A DNA stretch of 64,000 nucleotides from an uncultured Clostridia bacterium (GTDB lineage: Bacteria; Bacillota; Clostridia; Oscillospirales; Acutalibacteraceae), in NCBI GenBank assembly GCA_904397895.1, contig CAJFOZ010000016.1, positions 1 to 64,000 on the forward strand. The letters run 5' to 3'. The notes below the pieces were generated by a model. The model had not been told where the DNA came from, did not search any database, and saw only the letters and a list, made by a program, of their open reading frames with translations. The position numbers and the translations under genes are program-made. This document shows, one piece after another, positions 1 through 8,421 of the stretch (its first letter is position 1; the number at the start of each line of letters is the position of its first letter).

Positions 1-79
1 GATGGAATTGGCAGACGTAGTGGACTCAAAATCCACCGGTGGCGACACCGTGCCGGTTCGAGTCCGGCCACCGGCACCA
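1..79 (+). tRNA. tRNA-Leu (CAA), 5' end cut off by window
   Basis: The D arm, anticodon arm, variable arm, T arm and 3' acceptor strand of a class II tRNA are present. The anticodon stem GTGGA/TCCAC (20-24, 32-36) holds loop CTCAAAA, giving anticodon CAA at 27-29, which reads UUG (Leu). The long variable arm fits Leu, the T loop GTTCGAGTC is intact, and CCA is encoded at 77-79. About the first 8 nt of the acceptor strand lie outside the window. Confidence 0.95.
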
Positions 80-104
80 GCGGCAAGTTGCCGCGTTTAA
101 GTCG

Positions 105-136
105 CGCACCCCACAAAGTGGGGTGCGTTTTGTTTT
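105..136 (+). terminator. rho-independent terminator of tRNA-Leu
   Basis: A perfect 10-bp stem, CGCACCCCAC (105-114) with GTGGGGTGCG (118-127), has a 3-nt AAA loop and is followed by TTTTGTTTT. It lies 25 nt after the tRNA CCA end and should end that transcript. Confidence 0.93.
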
Positions 137-394
137 ACACCTGTGCCCAAGAGGTATCTATTCCGCCAATGTTTCCCATGGGACTGAATCTGAACCAACT
201 GGCGCTCCAGTCTCTTTGTTGGTATTTTATTTCCTGCTTACGCTTTTAGCAGGTATTTATTTTGTCTTTGTGATACTTCTCATAAAGGATCTGGGCAAGA
301 ATGTGTCCAGATCCTTTTCATTCAAAAGCTATTTTAGCTTGCTTTGAAGGAAAATATAAAAGTAAATGCATCACAAATGGAGGAGGTTGCTATC
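137..394 (+). other. non-coding stretch before the lipoprotein gene
   Basis: No supported gene is visible here. The only structure is an 11-bp stem, AAAGGATCTGG (284-294) with CCAGATCCTTT (307-317), followed by TCATTC; it resembles a weak terminator or attenuator ahead of the lipoprotein gene. An open frame entering from the tRNA has no ribosome binding site and is considered chance. Confidence 0.5.
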
Positions 395-1381
395 GTGAAG
401 AGACAGATATTTAGCGTGCTGTTGCTGTTGACCTTTTTGTTTTCCCTAACCGGGTGCGGCACAAACGACCCGGAAATTGATTATGGGCAGGTGGAGAATT
501 GGGCGTATTTGGAAACAACCCATCAACAACCGGCAGACGTATTTTTCATCTGCCCTACGGTATACGCTGGCGCTGCGGATTCCTTTAATATGTCCATGGA
601 CGATGAGGAAACGAAATCCAATTTTTTAGGCGCCACCAATATGGAGAAAGGCATCTACGACGAAGACTGCCGCTTTTTTGCGCCGTACTATCGTCAGGCC
701 GGATTGAATGTATACGAACTTCCTGAGGAAAAACGGGAGCCGTATCTCGTTTTGGCCTACCAGGATGTTAAGGCGGCTTTTTCCTACTATATGGATCACT
801 ATAACGACGGACGCCCTATTGTCCTGGCAGGATTTTCCCAGGGAGCGGATCTTAGCATCCGGTTGTTAAAGGATTGTTTTGCCGACGAAGAAGTGCGAAA
901 CCTCCTGGTTGCATGTTACGCCATCGGTTGGCGCATCACGGAGGAGGAATTAGCCGATAACCCTCATTTACGTGTTGCGTCTGGGGAGGACGATACCGGT
1001 GTAATTATCTCCTTTAATAGCGAGGCCGAGGACATTACGGACTCGCTTTTGATCCCTGCCGGCACCAAAACGCTGTCCATTAACCCTCTGAACTGGAAAA
1101 CGGATAGCACACCCGCCGGCAAAGAGTTGAATCAAGGGGCCTGTTTCACCCAATACAGCGGCGATATCGAAACCGAGATCCCTCATCTGACCGGCGCTTA
1201 TATCGACCCAGATCGAGGCGCACTAAAGGTGACCGATGTAACGCCGGAGGAATATCCGCCTCAGCTGTCAATTTTTGAAAGCGGTGTGTATCACCTTTAT
1301 GATTACCAATTTTTTTATCGGAATCTTCAGGAAAATGTCGGCGTCCGTGTGGATTCCTATCTGACCCAGCATGGCCTATAA
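395..1381 (+). CDS. DUF3089-type alpha/beta-hydrolase lipoprotein
   Basis: This 328-aa protein opens with KRQIFSVLLLLTFLF and a lipobox ending LTGC, so it should be exported and lipid-anchored outside the membrane. The body resembles DUF3089 serine hydrolases: VFFICPTVY near the start of the fold and the nucleophile elbow GFSQG around residue 148. Substrate is unknown. GTG at 395 was chosen because AGGAGG (381-386) sits 8 nt upstream; the frame is open further upstream but without a binding site. It stands alone, with a terminator about 75 nt downstream. The family call rests on motifs recalled, not on a search. Confidence 0.8.
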   Translation: MKRQIFSVLLLLTFLFSLTGCGTNDPEIDYGQVENWAYLETTHQQPADVFFICPTVYAGAADSFNMSMDDEETKSNFLGATNMEKGIYDEDCRFFAPYYRQAGLNVYELPEEKREPYLVLAYQDVKAAFSYYMDHYNDGRPIVLAGFSQGADLSIRLLKDCFADEEVRNLLVACYAIGWRITEEELADNPHLRVASGEDDTGVIISFNSEAEDITDSLLIPAGTKTLSINPLNWKTDSTPAGKELNQGACFTQYSGDIETEIPHLTGAYIDPDRGALKVTDVTPEEYPPQLSIFESGVYHLYDYQFFYRNLQENVGVRVDSYLTQHGL

Positions 1382-1457
1382 GGGAAGCGCTGTCGGTTAA
1401 TATTTTCCCACCGATAGGATGGATGCGCAACTTATACTTCAAGTTTTTCTTTTGAAG

Positions 1458-1491
1458 AAAGGAGGGACGATTTAAAATCATCCCTCCTTTT
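1458..1491 (+). terminator. terminator after lipoprotein gene
   Basis: Stem AAAGGAGGGA (1458-1467) with TCCCTCCTTT (1481-1490), extended inward by GAT/ATC past one C-A mismatch, followed by TTTTACTTT. Confidence 0.85.
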
Positions 1492-1636
1492 ACTTTATCT
1501 ACTTCTTTCATTTTCCATGATATTACAATTGAGTTGTTTATGCCTTTTTAAGGGTAATTTTTCCTATGTCAAACCTTCCGATTTTCTTAATTGCTTCAAA
1601 TTCTCGTTGAAAATAGGGTTTCTGCCTATTTCTGGT

Positions 1637-1665
1637 TTGACGCTTTTCTTAGAACATTATATACT
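1637..1665 (+). promoter_or_regulatory. sigma-A promoter of the ydjIGH-like operon
   Basis: TTGACG (1637-1642), 17-bp spacer, TATACT (1660-1665). The start site would lie about 70 nt before the first gene. No sigma-W-like AAC/CGT motif was noticed, unlike the Bacillus operon, which is sigma-W controlled. Confidence 0.75.
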
Positions 1666-1739
1666 AAAGGATATCGAAATCTTTTTTCAAATGGATTGGG
1701 GAATCATCCTCATACAATGTAAGCAAAGGAGTTTTTGAA

Positions 1740-3053
1740 ATGGGACTGATTAAAGCGGCAATTGGTTCACTGGGCGGGACATTGGCCGATCAGTGGAAAG
1801 AATTTTTCTATTGTGATTCCATGGATCCGGACGTCTTGGTGGTGAAAGGGCAGAAGCGGACAGGCAGACGTTCTTCCAACACCAAAGCCAATGACAACAT
1901 CATTTCCAACGGTTCCGGCATCGCGGTGGCCGACGGGCAATGTATGATCATCGTGGAGCAGGGAAGGATTGTAGATGTCTGCGCCGAACCGGGCGAATAT
2001 ACATACGATACCTCGACAGAACCGAGCATTTTTACCGGAAGCCTCAGCAGCGGCATTGAAAAGACCTTCCAAACCATTGGAAAACGCTTCACCTACGGCG
2101 GTGATACCGGCAAGGATCAGCGCATCTATTATTTTAATACCAAAGAAATTATCGACAATAAATTCGGAACCCCTAACCCCATCCCATTCCGGGTTGTGGA
2201 CCGAAATATCGGGATGGACATCGACGTCGCCATCCGCTGTAACGGCGTCTATTCTTACCGCATTGTCGACCCGCTGCTGTTTTACGCCAATGTATGCGGC
2301 AACGTAGAGGACCAGTATACGCGGCAGGAGATCGACAGTCAGCTCAAGACGGAATTTATCAGTGCACTTCAGCCGGCTTTTTCTAAAATTTCCGAGCTTG
2401 AGATCCGTCCCAACGCCATCCCCGGCCATGTGGAGGAATTGTCGGAAGCCATGAACGAATCCCTTACCACCAAGTGGAGCGAACTGCGTGGTCTGGCCGT
2501 AGTGTCCATCGCTATGAATTCCGTGACATTGACCGAAGAGGATGCCGAGATCATCAAGCAGGCCCAACGTACCGCCATTATGCGTGATCCGACCATGGCC
2601 GCCGCCACCTTGACCGGCGCCCAAGCCGAGGCCATGAAGGCGGCCGCCTCCAATGAAAACGGCGCTATGATGGGATTTATGGGAATGGGGATGGCTTCCC
2701 AGGCCGGCGGAATGAACGCACAAAACCTCTATCAAATGGGAGCGGCACAGCAACAGGCGGCGCGCCAGACGGCATCCAGCCAAAATACGTGGACCTGTTC
2801 TTGCGGTGCGCAAAACAACGGTAAGTTCTGCATCGAATGCGGCAAACCAAAACCGGCGGATGTGAAAGGATGGACTTGTTCATGCGGCGCGGTAAACAAA
2901 GGGAAATTCTGTTCAGAGTGCGGCAGACCAAAGCCGGCCGGTGAACTTCTGTACCGCTGTGACAAATGCGGTTGGGAACCAAAAGATCCAAAACATCCGC
3001 CGAAATTCTGTCCGGAATGCGGCGATCCTTTTGACGAGTCGGACATTCAGTAA
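1740..3053 (+). CDS. ydjI: YdjI-like SPFH-domain protein with zinc ribbons
   Basis: A 437-aa soluble protein. Residues about 1-290 form an SPFH/band-7-like region of the YdjI (virion-core-like) type. A Met/Ala/Gln-rich linker follows, then three zinc ribbons from about residue 350: CSCG..CIECG, CSCG..CSECG and CDKCG..CPECG. In Bacillus the YdjG-YdjH-YdjI proteins form a membrane complex that anchors the phage-shock protein PspA. Here the gene heads an operon with ydjG- and ydjH-like genes but no pspA. AAAGGAG (1725-1731) precedes the ATG. The partner role is inferred from homology; the zinc-ribbon tail is seen directly. Confidence 0.82.
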   Translation: MGLIKAAIGSLGGTLADQWKEFFYCDSMDPDVLVVKGQKRTGRRSSNTKANDNIISNGSGIAVADGQCMIIVEQGRIVDVCAEPGEYTYDTSTEPSIFTGSLSSGIEKTFQTIGKRFTYGGDTGKDQRIYYFNTKEIIDNKFGTPNPIPFRVVDRNIGMDIDVAIRCNGVYSYRIVDPLLFYANVCGNVEDQYTRQEIDSQLKTEFISALQPAFSKISELEIRPNAIPGHVEELSEAMNESLTTKWSELRGLAVVSIAMNSVTLTEEDAEIIKQAQRTAIMRDPTMAAATLTGAQAEAMKAAASNENGAMMGFMGMGMASQAGGMNAQNLYQMGAAQQQAARQTASSQNTWTCSCGAQNNGKFCIECGKPKPADVKGWTCSCGAVNKGKFCSECGRPKPAGELLYRCDKCGWEPKDPKHPPKFCPECGDPFDESDIQ

Positions 3054-3104
3054 ACGGACTTGGATCCCCAGCAATGAAACTCTGTGAGAAAACGAGGCTC
3101 TACT

Positions 3105-4199
3105 ATGGCGACACTATTACAGTATACGTGCCCATGCTGTGGGGGAAAGGTTGAGTTTGACAGCTCCTCACAGCGGATGAAATGCCCCTATTGTGATACA
3201 ACATTCGACGTCAGTTCCCTGAGGGATCACGACGATGCCGTCCACAACCAGCAGACAGACAGCGATATGAACTGGCAGGCTTCCGCGGGGACCCAATGGC
3301 AGGATGGGGAAACCGACGAAATGAGGCTTTATATCTGCAATTCCTGCGGCGGCCAGATTATCGGGACTCGGACCACCGCCGCCAGCAGTTGTCCATTTTG
3401 CGGCAGTCCCGTGATTATGACACAGCAGTTTGCCGGTGATCTGAGGCCGGATTACGTGATCCCCTTTAAGCTGGATAAAAACGATGCCAAAGAAGCGCTC
3501 AAAAGGCATTTAAAGGGAAAACGTCTGATTCCCAAAGTGTTTAAGAAGGAGCAGCATATCGATGAAATCAAAGGGATTTACGTGCCGTTTTGGCTGTTTG
3601 ACGCCAATGTAAATGCCCAGATCCGATACAAAGCCACTAAAAGCCGCACTTGGAGCGATCGATCCTATAATTATACGGAAACCAGTTTTTATTCGGTTGT
3701 ACGCGGAGGCAGCGTAGGATTTGAACGGGTGCCGGTGGACGGTTCCCTTAAAATGGCCGACGATTTAATGGAATCCATCGAACCCTACAACTATGAGGAG
3801 GCTGTGGATTTTCAGACAGCCTATCTTTCCGGCTATCTGGCCGATCGGTACGACGTAACCGCCCAGCAGAGCATGGGCCGTGCCAACGACCGCATCAAAA
3901 AGAGCGTCGAGACCTCTTTTGCCGCCACTATCCATGGATACAACAGCGTGATACCGGAGGGCAGCAACATTCAATTTAACAATGGGAAAGTAAAATACGC
4001 CCTGCTCCCGGTTTGGATCCTTAACACCACATGGAAGGGCAATCGCTATACCTTCGCCATGAATGGGCAGACCGGTAAATTCGTGGGGAATCTACCCATG
4101 CGCAAGGGCCTTTATCGGTTTTGGTATATCCTGTTAACCTTTCTTTTTGGCGGATTGGCTATGGGGATCTTGATCAATATCTTCCATTTGTCATTGTGA
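3105..4199 (+). CDS. ydjG: YdjG-like zinc-ribbon membrane protein
   Basis: A 364-aa protein starting with a zinc ribbon (C9-x-C-C and C27-x2-C30) and a second ribbon (CNSCGG..CPFCG) near residue 82, followed by a beta-rich domain and one C-terminal membrane segment (YRFWYILLTFLFGG). This layout matches YdjG, the partner of the TPM and SPFH proteins encoded on either side. ATG 3105 is chosen over GTG 3084 because GAGG lies 7 nt upstream and the family begins MATL. It sits 51 nt after the ydjI-like gene and 13 nt before the ydjH-like gene, so co-transcription is likely. Confidence 0.82.
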   Translation: MATLLQYTCPCCGGKVEFDSSSQRMKCPYCDTTFDVSSLRDHDDAVHNQQTDSDMNWQASAGTQWQDGETDEMRLYICNSCGGQIIGTRTTAASSCPFCGSPVIMTQQFAGDLRPDYVIPFKLDKNDAKEALKRHLKGKRLIPKVFKKEQHIDEIKGIYVPFWLFDANVNAQIRYKATKSRTWSDRSYNYTETSFYSVVRGGSVGFERVPVDGSLKMADDLMESIEPYNYEEAVDFQTAYLSGYLADRYDVTAQQSMGRANDRIKKSVETSFAATIHGYNSVIPEGSNIQFNNGKVKYALLPVWILNTTWKGNRYTFAMNGQTGKFVGNLPMRKGLYRFWYILLTFLFGGLAMGILINIFHLSL

Positions 4200-4212
4200 G
4201 GGGGACAGAAAG

Positions 4213-5103
4213 ATGAAAAAGAGAATTTTACTTCTGCTGTTTACCCTGACCTTGTGCTTTGTCTGGACGGTGCCCGCCTTTGCCCAAGACGTGCCGGAAG
4301 ATGCATCTACCGGCGCCGTATCTGAGCAGACGCCGGAACAATCGTCCCCCATCCCGCAGCAACGTCTGCTTCCCCGCCTCACCGACCAGGCCGATTTGCT
4401 CACCGATTCGGAAGAAGATGCCCTGCTCATGGAACTCAACGAGATCAGCGAACGCCAACAATGCGATGTGGCAGTGGCTATCGTCAACTCCCTAGAGGGT
4501 AAAACCGCTACCGCCTATGCCGACGATTTCTACGATTACAACGGTTATGGCATGGGGGATGGGGACGACGGCATCCTGCTGCTCATCAGCATGGAGAATC
4601 GGGAATGGGCCATTACCACCTATGGGTTTGCCATCACCGCCTTTACCGATGAGGGGCAAGCATACATGGTAAAGAAGTTCAAAAGAGATTTGGGCGCCGG
4701 CCGTTATAGCGAAGCATTTGAGGAATTTGCCTCCCTATGCGATAAATTTCTCACCCAGGCCAAATCAGGGAAACCTTACGATTCCAGCAACCTTCCAAAC
4801 GATACGGTTGTTCTCATCCTGACTCCCATTGTCCTGCTCATTGGATTCCTATTTGCTTCGCTGATTATGGTACCAATAAAAAGGAAATTGAAGAACGTCC
4901 AGAGGCAGGAGTCTGCTTCCTCCTACATCAAGGAGAACAGCATCCATATCACGGACTCCAGCGAACAGTTCCTTTACAATACCGTGACCAAGACCCCGCG
5001 AAACGACAATAATTCTAGAGGTGTTGGCGGAGGATATTCCGGCAGCAGTACGCATGTAAGTTCTTCCGGCCGCAGCCACGGCGGTTCCAGTGGGAGCTTC
5101 TAA
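4213..5103 (+). CDS. ydjH: TPM-domain membrane protein, YdjH-like
   Basis: A 296-aa exported protein. A signal peptide (residues 1-25, ending PAFAQD) precedes a TPM domain at about 57-175, with LTDQADLLTDSEED and DDGILLLISMENREWAITTYG. One membrane segment follows at about 198-222 (VVLILTPIVLLIGFLFASLI), then a cytoplasmic tail ending in a Gly/Ser-rich GGSSGSF. TPM domains occur in proteins linked to membrane-protein quality control and phage-shock responses. It is the last gene of the operon, closed by a strong terminator. Function is inferred from the conserved trio. Confidence 0.85.
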   Translation: MKKRILLLLFTLTLCFVWTVPAFAQDVPEDASTGAVSEQTPEQSSPIPQQRLLPRLTDQADLLTDSEEDALLMELNEISERQQCDVAVAIVNSLEGKTATAYADDFYDYNGYGMGDGDDGILLLISMENREWAITTYGFAITAFTDEGQAYMVKKFKRDLGAGRYSEAFEEFASLCDKFLTQAKSGKPYDSSNLPNDTVVLILTPIVLLIGFLFASLIMVPIKRKLKNVQRQESASSYIKENSIHITDSSEQFLYNTVTKTPRNDNNSRGVGGGYSGSSTHVSSSGRSHGGSSGSF

Positions 5104-5122
5104 TAAAATACGCTGATTTTAA

Positions 5123-5154
5123 CGGACATGGAAAATTTCCATGTCCGATTTTTG
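5123..5154 (+). terminator. terminator of ydjIGH-like operon
   Basis: A 12-bp perfect stem, CGGACATGGAAA (5123-5134) with TTTCCATGTCCG (5136-5147), followed by ATTTTTG. Confidence 0.9.
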
Positions 5155-5156
5155 CC

Positions 5157-5183
5157 TTCAATGTGAATAAAATTCACATTGAA
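5157..5183 (+). promoter_or_regulatory. 27-bp perfect dyad overlapping the rrf2 promoter
   Basis: TTCAATGTGAAT (5157-5168), AAA, ATTCACATTGAA (5172-5183) form a perfect inverted repeat with 12-bp arms. Its right arm covers most of the -35 box TTGAAA, the position expected of a repressor site. Autoregulation by the Rrf2 protein is the simplest reading but is inference. Confidence 0.7.
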
Positions 5184-5207
5184 ATCCAATTAACCCTATA
5201 GTATAAT
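5179..5207 (+). promoter_or_regulatory. sigma-A promoter of rrf2 gene
   Basis: TTGAAA (5179-5184), 17-bp spacer, TATAAT (5202-5207), 25 nt before the GTG start. Confidence 0.85.
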
Positions 5208-5232
5208 AGGTTGAAAGAAAGGGTGAATAAAC

Positions 5233-5664
5233 GTGTTGATTTCAACCAAAGGACGTTATGCATTGCGTGTAATGATTGACTTGGCAGAGCATAATAGGGA
5301 AGAATACATCCCGCTCAAAGAGATTGCCGAACGTCAGGATATATCGGAAAAATACTTGGAGAGCATTATCAAGATTTTGACTAAGGCGGAGCTTCTCGTT
5401 GGGCTGCGCGGAAAGGGAGGCGGGTATAAGCTGACCAAATCCCCGGAACAATACACCTTGGGCAGTATTTTACGATTGACAGAAGGAAGCTTGGCTCCGG
5501 TATCCTGTCTGGAACATGAGCCCAACAAATGTCCCCGGGCAGCCCACTGCAAAGCCTTAACCATATGGCAGAAGTTGGACACCATGATCAACGATTACTT
5601 TGACCATATCACCATAGCCGATTTAGTGGATGGCCCTGAGGACGGAAATGAATTTGTCATTTGA
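5233..5664 (+). CDS. Rrf2-family regulator, CymR/IscR-like
   Basis: A 143-aa winged-helix regulator with the family opening MLISTKGRYALRVMIDLA, a recognition region ISEKYLESIIKILTKAELL and the wing GLRGKGGGYKL. Three cysteines, C92, C100 and C106, lie where IscR binds an Fe-S cluster, although the spacing C-x7-C-x5-C differs from E. coli IscR. No isc genes are adjacent; cysK is, as expected of CymR, which in Bacillus senses cysteine status through a complex with CysK. AAAGGGTG precedes the GTG. Whether it is cluster-sensing or CysK-dependent cannot be decided from sequence. Confidence 0.85.
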   Translation: MLISTKGRYALRVMIDLAEHNREEYIPLKEIAERQDISEKYLESIIKILTKAELLVGLRGKGGGYKLTKSPEQYTLGSILRLTEGSLAPVSCLEHEPNKCPRAAHCKALTIWQKLDTMINDYFDHITIADLVDGPEDGNEFVI

Positions 5665-5674
5665 CGAAAACCTA

Positions 5675-5703
5675 TTGACATCCTAGGAAAGTCCAACTAT
5701 AAT
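5675..5703 (+). promoter_or_regulatory. consensus promoter of cysK
   Basis: TTGACA (5675-5680), 17-bp spacer, TATAAT (5698-5703): a full-consensus sigma-A promoter, which normally implies repression by a bound regulator. Confidence 0.9.
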
Positions 5704-5706
5704 ATC

Positions 5707-5739
5707 TATAAACCCACTAAGTTTATATGTTTATAAACT
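5707..5739 (+). promoter_or_regulatory. triple TATAAAC half-site operator before cysK
   Basis: Three copies of one half-site follow the -10 box: TATAAAC (5707-5713), inverted GTTTATA (5721-5727) and TATAAAC (5732-5738). The last two form a perfect 8+4+8 dyad, AGTTTATA-TGTT-TATAAACT (5720-5739). The site covers the expected start region, so binding would block transcription. The neighbouring Rrf2 protein is the obvious candidate. Confidence 0.75.
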
Positions 5740-5778
5740 GTCTTGAACCTGAATCAATGAGAATGGGAGGAACCCGCT

Positions 5779-6711
5779 GTGAGCAATATTTATACATCTG
5801 CCGATCAATTGATTGGAAAAACTCCTCTTTTGGAACTAACCCATCTGGAAAAGAAGTACGGCTTGCAGGCCAAAGTTCTGGCGAAGTTGGAGTATTTTAA
5901 TCCGGCCGGTTCGGTAAAGGATAGAATCGCCAAAGCCATGATCGACGATGCCGAGCAAAAGGGACTTTTAAAACCTGATTCGGTCATCATTGAGCCGACT
6001 TCCGGCAATACCGGCATCGGATTGGCATCGGTGGCGGCGGCAAAGGGATACCGCATTATCATCGTCATGCCGGAGACCATGTCGGTAGAACGCCGTCAGA
6101 TCATGAAGGCGTATGGGGCGGAATTGGTGCTGACTCCAGGCGCTCAAGGGATGAAAGGGGCCATCGCCAAAGCCGATGAGTTGGCCCAAGAAATCCCCAA
6201 CAGTTTTATCCCGGGACAATTTGTCAATCCGGCCAATCCGGCCATCCATAAATCCACCACCGGACCCGAAATCTGGGAGGATACCGACGGCCAAGTGGAT
6301 ATCTTTATAGCCGGCGTCGGCACCGGCGGAACGGTCACGGGAGTGGGGGAGTACCTCAAGGAGAAAAATCCCGATATCCAGGTGGTGGCGGTGGAACCGG
6401 CGGCATCTCCTGTGCTCACCAAAGGCACGGCAGGCGCCCATAAGATCCAAGGAATTGGAGCCGGATTTGTGCCGGAGGTTCTCAATACCAAAGTATATGA
6501 CCAGGTGATCCCGGTGGAAAATGAAGATGCGTTGGCTTTGGGCAGAGAGATCGGAAAGGCGGAAGGCGTACTGGTGGGGATTTCCTCCGGCGCCGCTGTA
6601 TGGGCGGCTATCCAGCTTGCCAAACGCCCGGAAAACCAGGGAAAGAACATCGTCGTTCTTCTGCCGGATACGGGGGATCGGTATCTGTCCACCCCTATGT
6701 TTGCAGAATAA
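5779..6711 (+). CDS. cysK: cysteine synthase A (O-acetylserine sulfhydrylase)
   Basis: A 310-aa PLP enzyme making L-cysteine from O-acetylserine and sulfide. The PLP lysine is K47 in NPAGSVKDR, the substrate loop is [11 protein letters not shown], and the phosphate-binding glycine loop is [10 protein letters not shown]. Length and fold match CysK throughout. The GTG start at 5779 has GGGAGG 8 nt upstream. It lies directly after the Rrf2 gene with its own strong promoter and operator, and before metY, giving a sulfur-assimilation group. In Bacillus CysK also acts as co-sensor of CymR; that second role here is inference. Confidence 0.96.
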   Translation: MSNIYTSADQLIGKTPLLELTHLEKKYGLQAKVLAKLEYFNPAGSVKDRIAKAMIDDAEQKGLLKPDSVIIEPTSGNTGIGLASVAAAKGYRIIIVMPETMSVERRQIMKAYGAELVLTPGAQGMKGAIAKADELAQEIPNSFIPGQFVNPANPAIHKSTTGPEIWEDTDGQVDIFIAGVGTGGTVTGVGEYLKEKNPDIQVVAVEPAASPVLTKGTAGAHKIQGIGAGFVPEVLNTKVYDQVIPVENEDALALGREIGKAEGVLVGISSGAAVWAAIQLAKRPENQGKNIVVLLPDTGDRYLSTPMFAE

Positions 6712-6753
6712 ATTAACACTAAATTTAAAATGGCAAAAAGGAGGCGCAATTTC

Positions 6754-6906
6754 ATGAATGCATTGTTAATCAGCCGGTTGCTCAAGCACAACTTTCGTTT
6801 TGGGCGAATGCAGTTTATAGGGACTCAGACGCCATGCATACAGGGAAGATGCGCCTTTCTGAGCGAAGAAAGAGGCGGATCAGGTTTTTCTATCTGCGGC
6901 GTGTGA
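6754..6906 (+). CDS. small ORF, 50 aa, between cysK and metY
   Basis: ATG 6754 has an excellent binding site, AAAAGGAGG, 9 nt upstream, and the frame runs 50 codons to TGA at 6904-6906, just before a terminator hairpin. The peptide is basic in its first half ([15 protein letters not shown]) and contains PCIQGRC and a C-terminal ICGV, three Cys in all. I do not recognise it. It could be a small protein of the cysteine operon, a leader peptide, or part of an untranslated structured RNA; the DNA also folds around CGCCTTTCT...AGAAAGAGGCG. Confidence 0.45.
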   Translation: MNALLISRLLKHNFRFGRMQFIGTQTPCIQGRCAFLSEERGGSGFSICGV

Positions 6907-6911
6907 TGTCT

Positions 6912-6941
6912 GGGAGCTGTATCGGTTACAGCTCCCTTTTT
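6912..6941 (+). terminator. terminator after small ORF
   Basis: A 10-bp stem, GGGAGCTGTA (6912-6921) with TACAGCTCCC (6927-6936), followed by TTTTT. It ends cysK/small-ORF transcription 60 nt before metY, or acts as an attenuator for metY. Confidence 0.88.
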
Positions 6942-7000
6942 CATTGATAGGCCGTTCCTACAATATAGACAGTTTAAAGAGGAAAGTGAGGATTTCACCC

Positions 7001-8287
7001 ATGTCAAAACGAAATTATAAATTTGAGACCATCCAACTTCACGCCGGCCAAGAGACCCCCGATCCCGCTACCGATGCCCGGGCCGTTCCCATTTATCAAA
7101 CCGCTTCCTATGTATTTCGCGACTGCGCTCACGCTGCCGCCCGGTTTGGGTTGGAGGACGCGGGCAATATCTACAGCCGTCTCACCAACAGCACAACCGA
7201 TGTGTTTGAAAAGCGGATCGCTGCTTTGGAAGGCGGTACCGCAGCCTTAGGCGTGGCATCCGGAGCGGCCGCCATTACCTACGCCTTTTTAAATCTAGCC
7301 CGGGCGGGAGACAACATTGTCTCCTCTAAAAACATCTACGGCGGCACCTACAACCTGCTGGAACATACCCTGCCCAACTACGGCATCACCGCCAAGTTTG
7401 TGGACTTTAACAATATGGAGGCTTTGGAACAAGCAATCGACAGTCACACGAAGGCGGTTTTCTTGGAGACCATCGGCAACCCCAATGCTACGTTAGTGGA
7501 TATTGAGGCGATTGCCGATATCGCTCACGCCCACGGCATCCCCTTGATGGTGGACAATACCTTTGCCACACCGTATCTGGTACGTCCTTTTGAATACGGC
7601 GCCGACATTGTGGTACATTCGGCTACAAAGTTCATTGGCGGACACGGCACCACCATCGGAGGCGTCATAGTGGAAGGCGAATGTTTTGATTGGGAAAAAA
7701 GCGGTAAATTCCCTCATCTGGTGGAACCCAATCCCAGTTATCACGGCGTCAGTTTTGTAAAGGCCGCCGGTCCCGCCGCCTTTGTGACGTCCATCCGTGC
7801 CCTTCTCCTACGGGATACGGGGGCTACGTTGGCGCCGCTCCACTCCTTCCTCTTTTTGCAGGGGCTTGAAACCCTGTCCCTGCGGGTGGAACGTCATGTG
7901 GAAAATGCCCTTAAAGTCGTGGGCTACCTTACAAAACATCCCAAAGTGGAAAAGGTCAACCATCCCTCTTTGCCCGATCATCCCGACCATCCATTGTATC
8001 AAAAATACTTCCCCTGCGGCGGTGCCTCTATCTTCACCTTTGAGATAAAGGGCGGCGCCAAAGAGGCCCAGGACTTTATCGATCATCTGGAGATTTTTTC
8101 CCTGCTTGCCAATGTAGCCGATGTCAAAAGCCTCGTCATCCATCCGGCCACCACCACCCACGCACAGCTCAATGAGAAGGAACTGCTGGAACAGGGGATT
8201 AAACCCAACACCATTCGATTGTCCATTGGAACCGAGCACATCGACGATATCATCGCCGATCTGGATCAAGCCTTTGATGCCATCTAG
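7001..8287 (+). CDS. metY: O-acetylhomoserine sulfhydrylase (Cys/Met metabolism PLP enzyme)
   Basis: A 428-aa Cys/Met-metabolism PLP enzyme converting O-acetylhomoserine and sulfide to homocysteine. The opening [11 protein letters not shown] and length near 430 distinguish MetY from the shorter MetB/MetC. The PLP lysine is K210 in [15 protein letters not shown] 7001 is chosen for the family-typical N-terminus and GTGAGG upstream; the frame is open back to 6944. It follows cysK, so sulfide can enter through both serine- and homoserine-derived acceptors. A strong hairpin closes the gene. Confidence 0.94.
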   Translation: MSKRNYKFETIQLHAGQETPDPATDARAVPIYQTASYVFRDCAHAAARFGLEDAGNIYSRLTNSTTDVFEKRIAALEGGTAALGVASGAAAITYAFLNLARAGDNIVSSKNIYGGTYNLLEHTLPNYGITAKFVDFNNMEALEQAIDSHTKAVFLETIGNPNATLVDIEAIADIAHAHGIPLMVDNTFATPYLVRPFEYGADIVVHSATKFIGGHGTTIGGVIVEGECFDWEKSGKFPHLVEPNPSYHGVSFVKAAGPAAFVTSIRALLLRDTGATLAPLHSFLFLQGLETLSLRVERHVENALKVVGYLTKHPKVEKVNHPSLPDHPDHPLYQKYFPCGGASIFTFEIKGGAKEAQDFIDHLEIFSLLANVADVKSLVIHPATTTHAQLNEKELLEQGIKPNTIRLSIGTEHIDDIIADLDQAFDAI

Positions 8288-8301
8288 CCCACTTATTCAC
8301 A

Positions 8302-8343
8302 AAACCTCTCTTCTCAATTTAGAAACGGGAAGAGAGGTTTTTG
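8302..8343 (+). terminator. terminator after metY
   Basis: A 12-bp stem, AAACCTCTCTTC (8302-8313) with GAAGAGAGGTTT (8329-8340), followed by TTGCTTTC. Confidence 0.9.
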
Positions 8344-8421
8344 CTTTCATAAATGCTTTTTTATTGCAATTGAGACGGGCAAAAATGTTTCTTTGTCATA
8401 CACTGGAGTGAGGTGATGGCA

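Noticed and set aside
39..347. 102-codon open frame starting inside the tRNA
   Set aside because: It overlaps the tRNA-Leu and its terminator, has no ribosome binding site and no recognisable homology.
1517..1738. 73-codon frame before the ydjI-like gene
   Set aside because: It spans the operon promoter, has no ribosome site and a low-complexity Phe/Leu/Ile composition.
1767..2813. 348-codon minus-strand frame under the ydjI-like gene
   Set aside because: A shadow frame rich in His, Gly and Arg opposite a clear SPFH gene; no binding site.
8397..8404. CATACACT, a perfect sigma-E -10 match
   Set aside because: It abuts the Shine-Dalgarno of the next gene, leaving no leader, and no -35 lies at 14-15 bp.
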